A DNA stretch of 31,571 nucleotides, from the NCBI GenBank assembly GCA_035711465.1, contig DASTCC010000278.1, positions 1 through 31,571 of the forward strand, in the 5' to 3' direction. This DNA is from DASTCC01 sp035711465 (GTDB taxonomy: Bacteria; Acidobacteriota; Vicinamibacteria; Vicinamibacterales; SCN-69-37). Below, piece after piece: positions 17,401-24,259 of the stretch (positions are counted from its first letter, which is position 1; every line of letters starts with the position of its first letter). A program made the translations under genes and the position numbers. The notes below the pieces were generated by a model. It searched no databases and was not told where the DNA came from. It saw only the letters and a list, made by a program, of their open reading frames with translations.

Positions 17401-19227
17401 GCCGGACTCCTCGCCGGCCGACGCGAGCAAGCGGATGTCGGGTTCTACGAGATCGTTCGGGCCGAAGGGGCGCGCCGTCGACCAGAGGCCGGTGGCCGGA
17501 TCGTACGAGTGCAGCACGCCGCCGCGCTGTGACACGACAAGCTGCCGATCGGCCGCGTGAAAGACGGCGTCGAGATAGGGGTTGCTGTCGAGGTTGCGGC
17601 GGACGTTCTCGAGCAGGCGCCGATCCGGCAGCGCGCGCGCGCTCCAGCCGGCCATGTCGCCCGCCCCGAACGCGAGCAGCACGACGAGCGCCGCTGCCGT
17701 GCAGTAGACGATCGCCGTGGCCGCGAGTCCGCCGAGCAGCACCGGGTCGACTCTCAGCTTGAGCGCCAGCGGACGATACCGAATCCGCCACTGCAACTCG
17801 CTGAGTGGCCCGTCGCGCGGAGGGCTCCGGCGTGACGACTGTTCTCTCGATCCGGCTCGCGGTGCTGGGCCGGCTGCTTTCGAAGGGAAACCGCCAAAGC
17901 CATGTCCGGCGGCATCGTGCAGCCCGTCGAGCCGCATCCGTTCGTAACGCGAGGCTTCATCGAGAAGGGCGCGCCCCACGATCGGCGCCGTCGCGCGCGC
18001 GGGGCGGCCGCGCGCGACGATGTCCGCGACGAACCGATAGTGATCGCGCTCCGGCGCCTGCGCCGTGAGCGCGCGGGCGACGCGATGACCTTCGCGTGCG
18101 GCGACGCCGAGGTAACCGACGAAGCCGAGCGCCTCGAAGGCCCGGATGTGACTCTCGGCGAGGTGCGCGTCGTCGTCCCACGACGCCACGTGCAGCCCGA
18201 TGCTCGCGACGAGGACGCCTTGCGCTTCGATCACCCCGTCGGGCGCGTTCGTCGTCAACGCCGACGCACCCTCGTCCAGGTGTCCGTACTCGGCGAGCGT
18301 CCACAGCTCGTCGAGCCTCTCGAGCACGGAGCGCATGAACGATCGATCGGCCGCGCCGAAGGCCGGTCTCGCCGAAGCGCGAAGCGCGGCGGCGGACGCG
18401 TACTCGACCAGCCAGCCCAGATCGCGGCGCAGTCCAGTCGACAACGCATCCTCTGCCACGCCCTTGCCGGCGTCGAGACGTTCGAGCAGCGTCCGGCCGG
18501 TTGCGGCAAGCGCCGCGAAGAGCGCCGCGACGCCGGCGGTCGGCGACGCGGCTCCGGCTCGACGGTCGATCCACATCAACGCCTGGTGCCAGAGGGCGAG
18601 CGATCGCCAACGCTCGCGCGCCGGTGCGCCGGCGTGGCTGCTGAGCTTCGCCAGCAGATCGGTGAGCCGCACGAGTTGCCGCGCCGCGTCGTCGTCGAGC
18701 GTCGAGCCGTCGACGATCGCCATCAGCGCGGCGGTCTGCTCGAGACGCACGACGTCTTTGAGGAGCTCGGCCGCGAGCCCCCGCGCCGCCAGCCAGTCGA
18801 CCCAGGTCGTGAGCCGCGCGACGTGTCGTGACCAACCGTTCGATCGGGCGACGGCGTGAAGAACGACGATGCGGCAGAGGCGCGCGTGTAGAGCGCGCAC
18901 CGCGGACCGCCGGGTGAGGAAGGTCGCGAGCCAGACGACGAGCGCGATGCCGGCCAGGCTCCACCACGTGAGCGCGTACGGAGCAAAGCGCGTCCAGCTG
19001 TAGCCCCAGACCGGCAGCGCGATCGCGTCGTGCAGCACGTAGAGCACGTCCAGCGCCGGCGAAGGCAGCCGGTTGGATCTGATCAGGAAGACCAGAGCGG
19101 CCCCGAGCGCGACAAGGACGGCGATCGCGATGCGGCGGCGGCGAAGAATGCCTGGCGTAGCCGGATCGATCCGGCCTTCGCGCGCCCGCAGCAGGGGCGA
19201 TTTCAGGCGGACGAAGCGATCGCTCAT
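11446..19227 (-). CDS. Giant three-TM beta-propeller protein of the MoxR-vWA system
   Basis: 2593 aa. Start ATG 19227 overlaps the upstream stop by 4 bp (ATGA) and gives MSDRFVRLKSPLLRAREG. TM1 is at about 33-50, TM2 at 83-104, a Leu/Arg-rich helical region at 105-495, and TM3 at 496-521. Positive residues flank TM1 N-terminally, TM2 C-terminally and TM3 N-terminally. The helical region should therefore be cytoplasmic and the remaining ~2070 residues periplasmic. The long part has many propeller-like strand units (YLDAVFHAADRQLVVSQRGG, WLLAAAGADGVGL, DRFYIGGPDGVREL, VLWVATERSLWQYD, ALWIATPAGLVSL), including two-component-regulator-propeller style W-[IV]-[AG] units. It is the last gene of the operon. 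I infer it is the beta-propeller member of a MoxR-vWA-propeller ternary system that links cytoplasm to periplasm. Exact blade count and ligand are not readable by eye. Confidence 0.85.
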   Translation of the reverse strand: MSDRFVRLKSPLLRAREGRIDPATPGILRRRRIAIAVLVALGAALVFLIRSNRLPSPALDVLYVLHDAIALPVWGYSWTRFAPYALTWWSLAGIALVVWLATFLTRRSAVRALHARLCRIVVLHAVARSNGWSRHVARLTTWVDWLAARGLAAELLKDVVRLEQTAALMAIVDGSTLDDDAARQLVRLTDLLAKLSSHAGAPARERWRSLALWHQALMWIDRRAGAASPTAGVAALFAALAATGRTLLERLDAGKGVAEDALSTGLRRDLGWLVEYASAAALRASARPAFGAADRSFMRSVLERLDELWTLAEYGHLDEGASALTTNAPDGVIEAQGVLVASIGLHVASWDDDAHLAESHIRAFEALGFVGYLGVAAREGHRVARALTAQAPERDHYRFVADIVARGRPARATAPIVGRALLDEASRYERMRLDGLHDAAGHGFGGFPSKAAGPAPRAGSREQSSRRSPPRDGPLSELQWRIRYRPLALKLRVDPVLLGGLAATAIVYCTAAALVVLLAFGAGDMAGWSARALPDRRLLENVRRNLDSNPYLDAVFHAADRQLVVSQRGGVLHSYDPATGLWSTARPFGPNDLVEPDIRLLASAGEESGALWGVTAGGGLVRRLNGRWEVVVGDTKFLGRRGTPIQQDGLTAVAASADGKWLLAAAGADGVGLQDIERRRWLARDELPPDDSSAAVTHAVWWRDRFYIGGPDGVRELSVDRRPLAWRPVEGLGGTVVALEATPAEGLFVHQTVPCETGPATCARLARVTDPRAAPSVLIDERNRYAELSLERLFYAVQWQDHLLLAGSSGVFDYDARLHAWKKHAAETISAVGQCAAPSSCFYYGYGGRAPGVALFTSSTMTGEEPRRWPLAGELPTRIAADAPGAAAVLTAAGRAYALGPGTAATLINPAASSPVPLDRYRDAVTFGDKVLFFGQPGALIHDVVRRSYSPLRAVPDWLRSPASIVAASGSFLFGLERRGTAYDVHVVPQQQVELGTLVFNTATPFRIDGPVRGVDTSGAGVLRLIDGSGRVQSIAPTGVTPLTGGRSSAMADARLLDVAGTTDVLGAATSGGVRLYSMRTRSWSDRLPAPAGERVVEIAARAGAWLGRSDATRLVTVGANPSILIGGGDPMPRRPPTDALQTGLDIYLSWPGTIQRYDWRSRQVAATWRFDAAEPVRLAGVVESVPLSVAGGVARAGEREIARGVTDLFATGSHVWLTREDAGGRYLEARPLESLRPDSATPASTPSCLFRTPGAGAGTADLRDARRLSDGVVAVTTNAGLKLHSRDRHSWYGVNGLLPGTGRDTLAAVGSALLVWDPSAGNADSGASSGTLQIVRAPAAIPDSCSTAAARVDATERITARAVAMDERGGAAYVVKSDGSVHRADETATRTMIGGESQGPPETEIVRSWHFPDTAPSVLWVATERSLWQYDLERHQWLERTLEFPSAVRRSERVSIDLESSAGQIALFATIGADTFRGTVANGPGRQPSIALGRSGPRPGGNSGVQAAVFQIGAVTFFHEVSQGRLAVIQQQDGRSTVAYEHRAFRWDRGRRGVAIGIEGPLLLTDAGVHPAGSLASFDPGPAGAPSPSDRLTSGPDLVPRMRRGNRWYRRLAAGVWEPAPQPPTDAVLAIDDGLVWRRRSGSIVVESVLGERVPMAAGARGAELSIDRLTGAAPYGTGIAFLTAAFVELAVPHPSTPVASRGALFPAPPPTSGDNPAGRGDALESAAINGYEVLWLTRSGSAFRWHDDRRMFEPAATANPFARRTLAEIGPLRLTRVGSAIEGELRIADVRGRLRTMPIDLSSGRFPFDVVRSIAVAGSALYVGTDAGLQVYDDTDLALDRARLISLAADTTAARAAIDRVGESCDAPGTVVACGPRGCARQTGTVFADAPADALSCRLRARSPFWSWQADVSGVTGRYAITPVAGAASDAAAPAIALANGQLPHDDVGQVISSGSNTFTVWGDRFVGVHTAGLTLAGASTHAFASPVQLVNTAAPIPTGSADGRDLAPGLYAIERPTVAGSSPGPPRAWRFQNQGWTLVSDVADATTIAATANDPPLLQRRRLRLVRQAGGAAPVFEMRQTTGDWMPLAWDASVNRYALDVWQSIAVHQKALWIATPAGLVSLDGNWSFNPDTFRLVPGPPDEARRTATDLRVDAGGADVRYDGVRAYRVAIDGSAPRPAVPLERDPFAEQTFDVDASYWDWRITERTGVSAGRLTGTWQGEPIAIVNGRFDFDAVNSMSVFQGLLHVATNTRGWFTMPVDSAALDGLSRPRHASIAPLEVARLHGNRDDDDPELCLEGADGQFARLSPGGATRRTQGCPVLAARTGFWRYTRDGTTLRVLAAAGAARPGERRLVDGRFTDDVIAGAPVSGMRNGRLIALVPTAAGLMWWDAARQVVDMHAPPFQAKPDVPRLLHWPAGDSPAYLSDGTLYPIDNDDRPRGSWTVRLPAKAVFERIGSGPGPLITIDWSADGRRHQTLVDPRNGSISHDDIAIDARRIPAYFQRAMTEQSHDGLIRLRLRDGVVSAYATGEGWPIVEADDSFQLLAGVSYGTRAILVGPHHLVELNMDLIARAVFSGRSPPKPTGSERPR

Positions 19228-19559
19228 CGCGTCGGGCCTCTGCCGCGGCCGCGCACGGCGAGCCTCAGCGACAGCCACCAGCACTGCAGACGGAGCCGCA
19301 GCATCGCCGGGTGCCACCGCAGCCGGGACGTCCACCGGCGGAAGCGATCGGCTTCGACCGTCGGGCGGACGTGCAGTTGCCGGTGCTGTTGTTCGGCGAC
19401 CGCGCTCCGCCAGGCGTCGAGCGTGCCGCCGTGTCGCCGCCACCAGGCTTCCTGCTCCAGTGCGGACTGCCGGTGTCCGGCGATCGTCCGGCGGGTGTTC
19501 TCGATCCTCGAGAGCATCCGCTCGTAGCGGCGCGCGCGGTTTCGATATCGAATCGCCAT
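19224..19559 (-). CDS. Small Arg/Trp-rich protein of the MoxR-vWA-propeller operon
   Basis: 111 aa, strongly basic, with many Arg and Trp residues (MAIRYRNRARRYERMLSRIE at the N-terminus, EAWWRRHGG in the middle, LRLRLQCWWLSLRLAVRGRG near the C-terminus). It is probably helical, with an amphipathic or membrane-associating C-terminal segment but no clear TM helix. It starts 10 bp after the 656-aa gene and overlaps the giant gene by 4 bp (ATGA), so it is very likely translated. I recognise no family. It may be an adaptor tethering the cytoplasmic parts to the giant membrane protein; that is inference from position and charge only. Confidence 0.7.
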   Translation of the reverse strand: MAIRYRNRARRYERMLSRIENTRRTIAGHRQSALEQEAWWRRHGGTLDAWRSAVAEQQHRQLHVRPTVEADRFRRWTSRLRWHPAMLRLRLQCWWLSLRLAVRGRGRGPTR

Positions 19560-19569
19560 CGGCCGTGGC

Positions 19570-21540
19570 TCAGTTCGTCCCGTGCAGGCGGCGGCGCAGG
19601 TCGGCGCGCCGGTCCTCGAGCGACTGGATGAACGATTCGATGCGGCGCTGTTCGTTCTCCGACTGCGCTTCGGCCTGCCGGAGCGCCTCGCCGACTTCGT
19701 GCTCGAGCGCGCTGACGCGATCGCGCAGCGCTCTCGTCACGCCGTCGACGCCGTTCAGGAGATCGCTCACCGAGGCGATGCCCCTCGATCGCTCGCGGAT
19801 GTCGGCGAGGCCGTCCATGTCGTGGTCGAGGCTCTTCATGCCGTCGATCGCGAGATGGGCGCGCTGCAGCACTTCGAAGGTGCACCGGTTGATCGTGCTG
19901 ATCACGGCGTCGAGGTCTTTGAGGAAGCGCTCGCGCGTGCGCGCGGCCTCGAGCCGGAAGTCCCGGCGGGAGGACGCGGCCGCGCCGGCGGCAGCGGTAT
20001 CGAGCAGATCGGCGCGCGTGGCGGCAGCGGCGTCGCGCACGAGATCGGCGACGTCGATGCGGCCGGCCGCGGTGATGTTGTCGTTGAGCCAGTTGACCGA
20101 GGCGTCGATGGGCATGAAGGCCTCGCGCTCGAACACCGTCAACTCGAGCCCGCCGGCGTCGCCGGGCTCGCGATCCAGCACGTATACGGCGCCGGCCCCG
20201 GCCTGGTCCTCGGATCGTGCAAACACACGCCGGAGGTGCTCGTCGATGTCGCCGGGCACCCACGAGTGGAGCGGCGGCGCCAGCGCGGTGTGCTCTGGCA
20301 CGAACACGCAGCCGGCGCCGCCGCCGTCGTCGTGGTAATGGCGGCCCCAGGTCGGGTCGAGCCAGAAGCGCATCGGCGGCGTGTTGTCGTAGAGGGGCAG
20401 CGGATCCGGCGTCCGTCTGACGGCCTCGGGATCGACCCAGAGGTAATGCCGGCCGACCGGCTCGTGCGGCGTCGCGCGGAACGCGTAGCGCAGGTGCGGC
20501 CGCGCGCGGAAGAGCGAGTCGGGCGCGAAGCTGTAGATCGTGTGCGCGAGCGCGGCGAGCTGTCCCGTGGTGAAGCGGAGCAGACGCGGACGCGGGCGGT
20601 GGAGACTCTCGGCGTAGGCCACGCGCTGCGCGAGGTACGCCTGCTGGCTGCGCAGCCGATCGAGATCGCGCCCTGCCTCCTCGATCGCGCGCGTGCTCTC
20701 GAGCGTCAGCCGGTAGCCGCGCGACGGCGCCCGGTCGCGCAGGTGCTGCGCCAGATTCGCCGGCTCGGCGCCGCGGCCAGGCGAGGCGACGCGCACCGAG
20801 GCGTCGAGCGCGAAGCCGACCTCGATCGAATCGACGAAGGCGAGAGGCGGAAGCGCAATCCGCTCGAAGCTCGCGCCGATGTCATCCGTCCGGGCAAGGA
20901 CGTAGAAGCGCTCGTCGCGCGGCCCCTGCGGCGCCAGCGCGAGCAGGGCGGCGGCGTTCTCATTCGACATCAGACGCCACAACGGCGGCAGCAGATCGCG
21001 GGCGATCGGCACGCCGGCGGTGAGAAACAGCCGGCACCCCTCCGATTCATAGGCGCTGAACGACTGCCACGCCTCGAAGAGCCCGAGCGCCTCCAGTCCG
21101 GAGAAGCCCGAATGGCGCCCGCGATCGACGAGCACGTGAAGCAGCCAGACATCGTCGTAGGCGCCCGTCGAGGATTGCAGCCGCGCCACCCGCGCCGGCG
21201 TGGCGAAGCGCTCGAGGCGTCGAAGCGTCGCGACGACGGCGTCGGCGCTGACGCGGGTGGACATGAACAGCCGTTCGCCCGAGGGCGCCGCGGCGCGGCG
21301 CGGATCGGCCGTGCCGTTGACGAGCAGACGGGCGAGCCCTTCGTCGAGGCCGACCGCCGACGCGGGCGGATGCGACTGCCCCACGACGTCGGGCAGCCAC
21401 AGCGTGATGCGGCGATGGATGCTCGCGTCGAAGTCGATCCGCGCCAGCGACAGGCGATCGGGGCCGAGCTCCGCTTCAGCGGCGAGCCGCTCCAGCGCTT
21501 CGCGCTCGGTGCACGCGTGCGATCGATAGACGTCACCCAT
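19570..21540 (-). CDS. 656-aa MoxR-vWA-propeller system protein with C-terminal coiled coil
   Basis: Unrecognised family by eye; no signal peptide or TM segment, so probably cytoplasmic. ATG 21540 gives MGDVYRSHACTEREALERLA. A longer in-frame extension to 22047 crosses a duplicated junction and the neighbouring gene and is not credible. Residues ~12-400 are mixed alpha/beta (FDASIHRRITLWLPDVV, VWLLHVLVDRGR, SIEVGFALDASVRV). A conserved-looking block follows at about 440-560 (HYLWVDPEAV, PPMRFWLDPTWGRHYHDD, GAGCVFVPEH, VNWLNDNI). The C-terminal 150 residues are heptad-like and charged (VSALEHEVGEALRQAEAQ, IESFIQSLEDRRADLRRRL), a likely coiled coil. Position between MoxR 2 and the giant propeller makes a bpX-type accessory of the ternary system the best guess, unverified. 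Confidence 0.8.
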   Translation of the reverse strand: MGDVYRSHACTEREALERLAAEAELGPDRLSLARIDFDASIHRRITLWLPDVVGQSHPPASAVGLDEGLARLLVNGTADPRRAAAPSGERLFMSTRVSADAVVATLRRLERFATPARVARLQSSTGAYDDVWLLHVLVDRGRHSGFSGLEALGLFEAWQSFSAYESEGCRLFLTAGVPIARDLLPPLWRLMSNENAAALLALAPQGPRDERFYVLARTDDIGASFERIALPPLAFVDSIEVGFALDASVRVASPGRGAEPANLAQHLRDRAPSRGYRLTLESTRAIEEAGRDLDRLRSQQAYLAQRVAYAESLHRPRPRLLRFTTGQLAALAHTIYSFAPDSLFRARPHLRYAFRATPHEPVGRHYLWVDPEAVRRTPDPLPLYDNTPPMRFWLDPTWGRHYHDDGGGAGCVFVPEHTALAPPLHSWVPGDIDEHLRRVFARSEDQAGAGAVYVLDREPGDAGGLELTVFEREAFMPIDASVNWLNDNITAAGRIDVADLVRDAAAATRADLLDTAAAGAAASSRRDFRLEAARTRERFLKDLDAVISTINRCTFEVLQRAHLAIDGMKSLDHDMDGLADIRERSRGIASVSDLLNGVDGVTRALRDRVSALEHEVGEALRQAEAQSENEQRRIESFIQSLEDRRADLRRRLHGTN

Positions 21541-21703
21541 GCCATATGTCCAGTCTTGGCGGGGGGACTTTGTCCCCCGGACCCCCTGACACGCTCTCTC
21601 GCGCGCCGCTTCGTCGGCGCGCTCCGTTCGCGTGGCTCGCTTCGCTGCGCTCGCTCGCGCCGCCGCTCGCCGTGCACGCATGCGAGCGATAGACATCACC
21701 CAT
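21533..21703 (-). CDS. Possible 56-aa bridging ORF created by the duplicated junction
   Basis: ATG 21703 overlaps the stop of the 511-aa gene by 8 bp. The frame runs 56 codons to a TGA that overlaps the start of the 656-aa gene by 8 bp. It begins MGDVYRSHACT (identical to the 656-aa protein) and ends DIWHG (identical to the 511-aa protein). Its middle is low-complexity Ser/Ala/Gly/Arg/Glu sequence read from the palindromic insert (e.g. ASERSEASHANGARRRSG). It could be a non-functional relic, or a coupling peptide that keeps ribosomes moving across the insert. The silent-only differences between the repeat copies favour some coding constraint. No homologue is recognised. Confidence 0.4.
   Translation of the reverse strand: MGDVYRSHACTASGGASERSEASHANGARRRSGARESVSGGPGDKVPPPRLDIWHG
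21562..21622. repeat. REP-like palindromic insert (two hairpins)
   Basis: The 120-bp insert between the duplicated junction copies (21552-21671) contains two strong dyads: GGGGGAC-TTT-GTCCCCC (21562-21578, 7-bp stem) and GCGCGCCG-N6-CGGCGCGC (21601-21622, 8-bp stem). The rest is GCGAGC/GCGAAGC-type low-complexity sequence. The pattern resembles dispersed intergenic palindromes; no transposase is present, so any movement would depend on outside enzymes. Confidence 0.65.
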
Positions 21704-23231
21704 GCCAGATGTCCTTGGTCAGCCGATCGAGCCACGACGATTGCAGGGCGCCGGCCAGCGTTGCGGCGCCGTCGGACGACATCGGGGTCAGGGCGCGATA
21801 AGGATCCGAGTCCGAGCCGAAGTGCCATCGCGTGTCGCGATCGGGATCGCCGGGCACATACGTGACGCTCGCCTGACGCCGGCGGCGGTAGCCAAGGCGC
21901 AGACCGGCGCGCAGCGTTCCCAGCCGGCGGGCGCTCTCGGATGCCGCACCGCGCTCGTCCTCGATCGGCGGATGGAACACCATGACGTGCACGAACGAGA
22001 AGCTGTCGACGCGATCGACGTGAGCGGCCCACGCGGCCACCACCCACTCGTCGACGTTCGCGATCGTCTCCGCCTGCAGCGGGTGGAAGCCGGCGCGGGT
22101 CTCGAAGTAGTCCGGCACCCAGCGCGACAGCGTCAGAAAAGCATCGCGGAACGCGGCGTGCGGGCCGGCGGCGAGATCGGCCGGCACGTCGCCGATCGGG
22201 AACGCCGCGCGCCGCGCGCGGCCGGCGGCATCGCCTTCGATCCAGCGAAACTCGCTGTCGCGAAGCCGCGCCGATACCAGGCGGCGCGCCAGCCGGGCCA
22301 TGCAGTCGGCCCAGCAGGCCTTGGCGAAAGCGCCTTGCGGCGTCGCCCGCACTTCGTGCGGCATCAGGCCGACGATCAGCGCGTCGCGCAGCTTCGCGCG
22401 CCGCGGCCGCCGTTCGTGCACCAGGTACCCGGAGTTGAGCAGCCGATCGATCAGCACCAGCGGCGGATTCAGGAACTCGCTCAGCACCATCGACCCGAGC
22501 TGACCTTCGCCGCGTCCCTGACGCAGGCCCTCGACGCGACCGTCAGGCGCGGCCGCGGCCGGACGCCGTTTCGGCACGTAGCTCGGCGTGGGCGTCGACC
22601 GCGACGCGCCTTCCCGGAAATGGACCTCGGCGTCGAGACCGAGCAGCAGCGCCAGGCTCTTACGATCGATCTGCGGCACGCGGACGCGGGATCGGAACTC
22701 GGGCGACGGCTCGGAGAGCGCGGCGACCACGTTGCCGTGCTCGGCGGCGAAGAGCGGCGCGGCGGCGAGCTCCGCCACGATCCGCGACGCGATGCGCTCG
22801 AGCCTGGCGCCGTACGCCGCGTACTCATCGGCGCTGACGGCGTCGTCGACCTCGTCCTGGCAGAGAAGACACGTGTAGCCGATCTCGGCGCAGGCGGCGC
22901 GCACGATCGGCCTGACGAGGTTCTGCACGACGTAGACCGGAGCGCTGCCCGCGATGATGCCCGACCGGCCGGTGCGCGGCAGCCGCTCCTGCAGCCGGCG
23001 AAAGAGCGTCGACCAGGCGCTTGATTGCGGGGGGCCAGCCCGCGCCAGCAGCCGGCCGATCTCGTGCGCGAGCTTCGGCGTGATGCCGACGTGCGCGTCC
23101 TGCAGCGTCCAGAGCACCGCATGGGCGAGCTGGCCCGGATCGCACCACGGATCGCTCGCGTTCCCGGACCCGGCGTGGCGCGCGGTCTCGGGACTCCATA
23201 CCGACGGAGGCACCAGGCGGAGATCGATCAT
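21696..23231 (-). CDS. 511-aa MoxR-vWA-propeller system protein, unknown family
   Basis: 511-aa soluble protein with no signal or TM helix. ATG 23231 overlaps the MoxR 2 stop by 4 bp. Visible parts: an N-terminal segment with WSPETARHAG, helical KLAHEIGRLLARAG, a central VYVVQNLVRPIVRAACAEIG followed by YTCLLCQDEVDDAV (a CxxC-like pair next to an acidic cluster), a Pro/Ala/Arg-rich linker at about 215-245, then QLGSMVLSEFLNPPLVLIDR and a C-terminal half with FVHVMVFHPPIEDE and SDSDPYRALTPMSSD. No catalytic motif is recognised. Adjacent to MoxR ATPase 2 and within an unbroken operon, it is most simply an accessory or substrate-recognition component of the same complex. Assignment to a bpX family is plausible but untested. 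Confidence 0.8.
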   Translation of the reverse strand: MIDLRLVPPSVWSPETARHAGSGNASDPWCDPGQLAHAVLWTLQDAHVGITPKLAHEIGRLLARAGPPQSSAWSTLFRRLQERLPRTGRSGIIAGSAPVYVVQNLVRPIVRAACAEIGYTCLLCQDEVDDAVSADEYAAYGARLERIASRIVAELAAAPLFAAEHGNVVAALSEPSPEFRSRVRVPQIDRKSLALLLGLDAEVHFREGASRSTPTPSYVPKRRPAAAAPDGRVEGLRQGRGEGQLGSMVLSEFLNPPLVLIDRLLNSGYLVHERRPRRAKLRDALIVGLMPHEVRATPQGAFAKACWADCMARLARRLVSARLRDSEFRWIEGDAAGRARRAAFPIGDVPADLAAGPHAAFRDAFLTLSRWVPDYFETRAGFHPLQAETIANVDEWVVAAWAAHVDRVDSFSFVHVMVFHPPIEDERGAASESARRLGTLRAGLRLGYRRRRQASVTYVPGDPDRDTRWHFGSDSDPYRALTPMSSDGAATLAGALQSSWLDRLTKDIWHG

Positions 23232-24259
23232 GCGACGGCGGAACGCTCCGCATGCCAGTCGGCGATGGCGGCGTGGAGCTGACGGATGCCTTCTTCATGC
23301 GTTTCCTGGTCGAGGAAGTACGCCGGGAGCAGCCGGAGATCCTCGGGCCGCAGCGCGATCGCCGCGGCGCTGGTCTCGCCGGTGCGGACGCAGTCGTAGA
23401 CGCGATGCACCAGCATCACGTACACGAACTTGACCATGCGGCGGTTCGATACCTGCGACAAGCCGTGCGTGCGCGCCAGCTCGACCAGTTGGGTGACGAT
23501 GCCGAGCGCGTCGTTCCCGGGGTCGAAGACACCGGCGGCGCCTCGAATCGTGTCGCGCAGCGCTTGAAGATCGTTCAGCAGATGCTTCGCCGCGGGCGCC
23601 CGCGTCTCCGCGGAGTAGGTGAGCGGCCACGCCTTGGCCAGCATGTCCTGGATGCGGCCGCGATCGGCGGCGACATTGTCCACCCGGCAGCGCAGCGTGA
23701 AGCGATCCCAGATCGCGTGGAGCTCGTCCGAGTCGGGCAGCTCGTTGGTCGCCGCGAACAGGCACTGCATCGGCACGCGGTGCCGCTCGCCGCGATCGTA
23801 GAACGCGCGTTCGTTCATGAACGACAGCAGCGCGTTCAGGATCGCGCTCGATCCTTTGAACACCTCGTCGAGAAAGACCACGTGCGCGCTCTGCATCATC
23901 GCGTCGGCGTGAATCCGCTCGAGCCGGCCTTCGCTCGTGAGCTTGCTGGGATCGTAGAAGCCGAAGAGCTCGCCCGGCTCCGTGAAGGGCGTGAGCAGGT
24001 ACTCGAAATAGCGCGAGCCGCTGCCTTCGCGATCGACGCCGGCGAGCTCGCAGAAGGTCCTGATCAGCATCGATTTGGCCGTGCCCGGCGGCCCGACGAG
24101 CAGCAGCGGCTCGCCGCTCGCGGCCGACAGCACGAGCGCCAGCGTCGCGTCCTCGAGTCCGGCGAACCGGCGATCGAGCTCGCGATGCACGCGCTGCAGC
24201 TCCTGCAGCGTGCGGTAGTGGGCGTTGACGATGTCAAGCACGCGGGTCGGTTCGAACAC
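23228..24259 (-). CDS. MoxR-type AAA+ ATPase 2 (RavA-like)
   Basis: 343-aa AAA+ protein. From the chosen start: Walker A GPPGTAKS (~56-63), Walker B VVFLDE (~127-132), FKGSSAILNALLSFMNER (the RavA-like stretch after Walker B), sensor 1 in CLFAATNELPDSDEL, Arg finger in WDRFTLRC, and a C-terminal lid (QVSNRRMVKFVYVMLVHRVY). Such ATPases form hexamers that remodel partners together with vWA proteins. GTG 24259 has AGGAG eight bases upstream; GTG 24268 also gives an open frame but lies only one base from that AGGAG. The gene overlaps the 293-aa gene by 26 bp and the 511-aa gene by 4 bp. It belongs to a different MoxR clade from the first gene of this operon. Confidence 0.92.
   Translation of the reverse strand: MFEPTRVLDIVNAHYRTLQELQRVHRELDRRFAGLEDATLALVLSAASGEPLLLVGPPGTAKSMLIRTFCELAGVDREGSGSRYFEYLLTPFTEPGELFGFYDPSKLTSEGRLERIHADAMMQSAHVVFLDEVFKGSSAILNALLSFMNERAFYDRGERHRVPMQCLFAATNELPDSDELHAIWDRFTLRCRVDNVAADRGRIQDMLAKAWPLTYSAETRAPAAKHLLNDLQALRDTIRGAAGVFDPGNDALGIVTQLVELARTHGLSQVSNRRMVKFVYVMLVHRVYDCVRTGETSAAAIALRPEDLRLLPAYFLDQETHEEGIRQLHAAIADWHAERSAVA

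Larger units (their letters stand above)
21509..21714 (-). repeat. 163-bp-period duplication of a stop/start gene junction
   Basis: Two 43-bp copies, 21672-21714 and 21509-21551, match at 39 of 43 bases and lie exactly 163 bp apart. Each carries the end of the upstream gene (...DIWHG-stop) and the start of the downstream gene (MGDVYRSHACT) in the overlapping arrangement ATGGGTGA. All four mismatches are third-codon-position silent changes (Ile ATC/ATA, Asp GAT/GAC, Arg CGC/CGA, His CAT/CAC). The 120 bp between the copies is a palindrome-rich insert. Confidence 0.9.

Noticed and set aside
21562..21578. Intrinsic terminator in the operon
   Set aside because: GC-rich stem without a T-tract on the transcribed strand, in the middle of a coupled operon; better explained as part of a palindromic insert.
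21541..22047. Longer start for the 656-aa gene
   Set aside because: The extension reads the palindromic insert and the neighbouring gene in a wrong frame. ATG 21540 is the coupled start, repeated in the duplicated junction.
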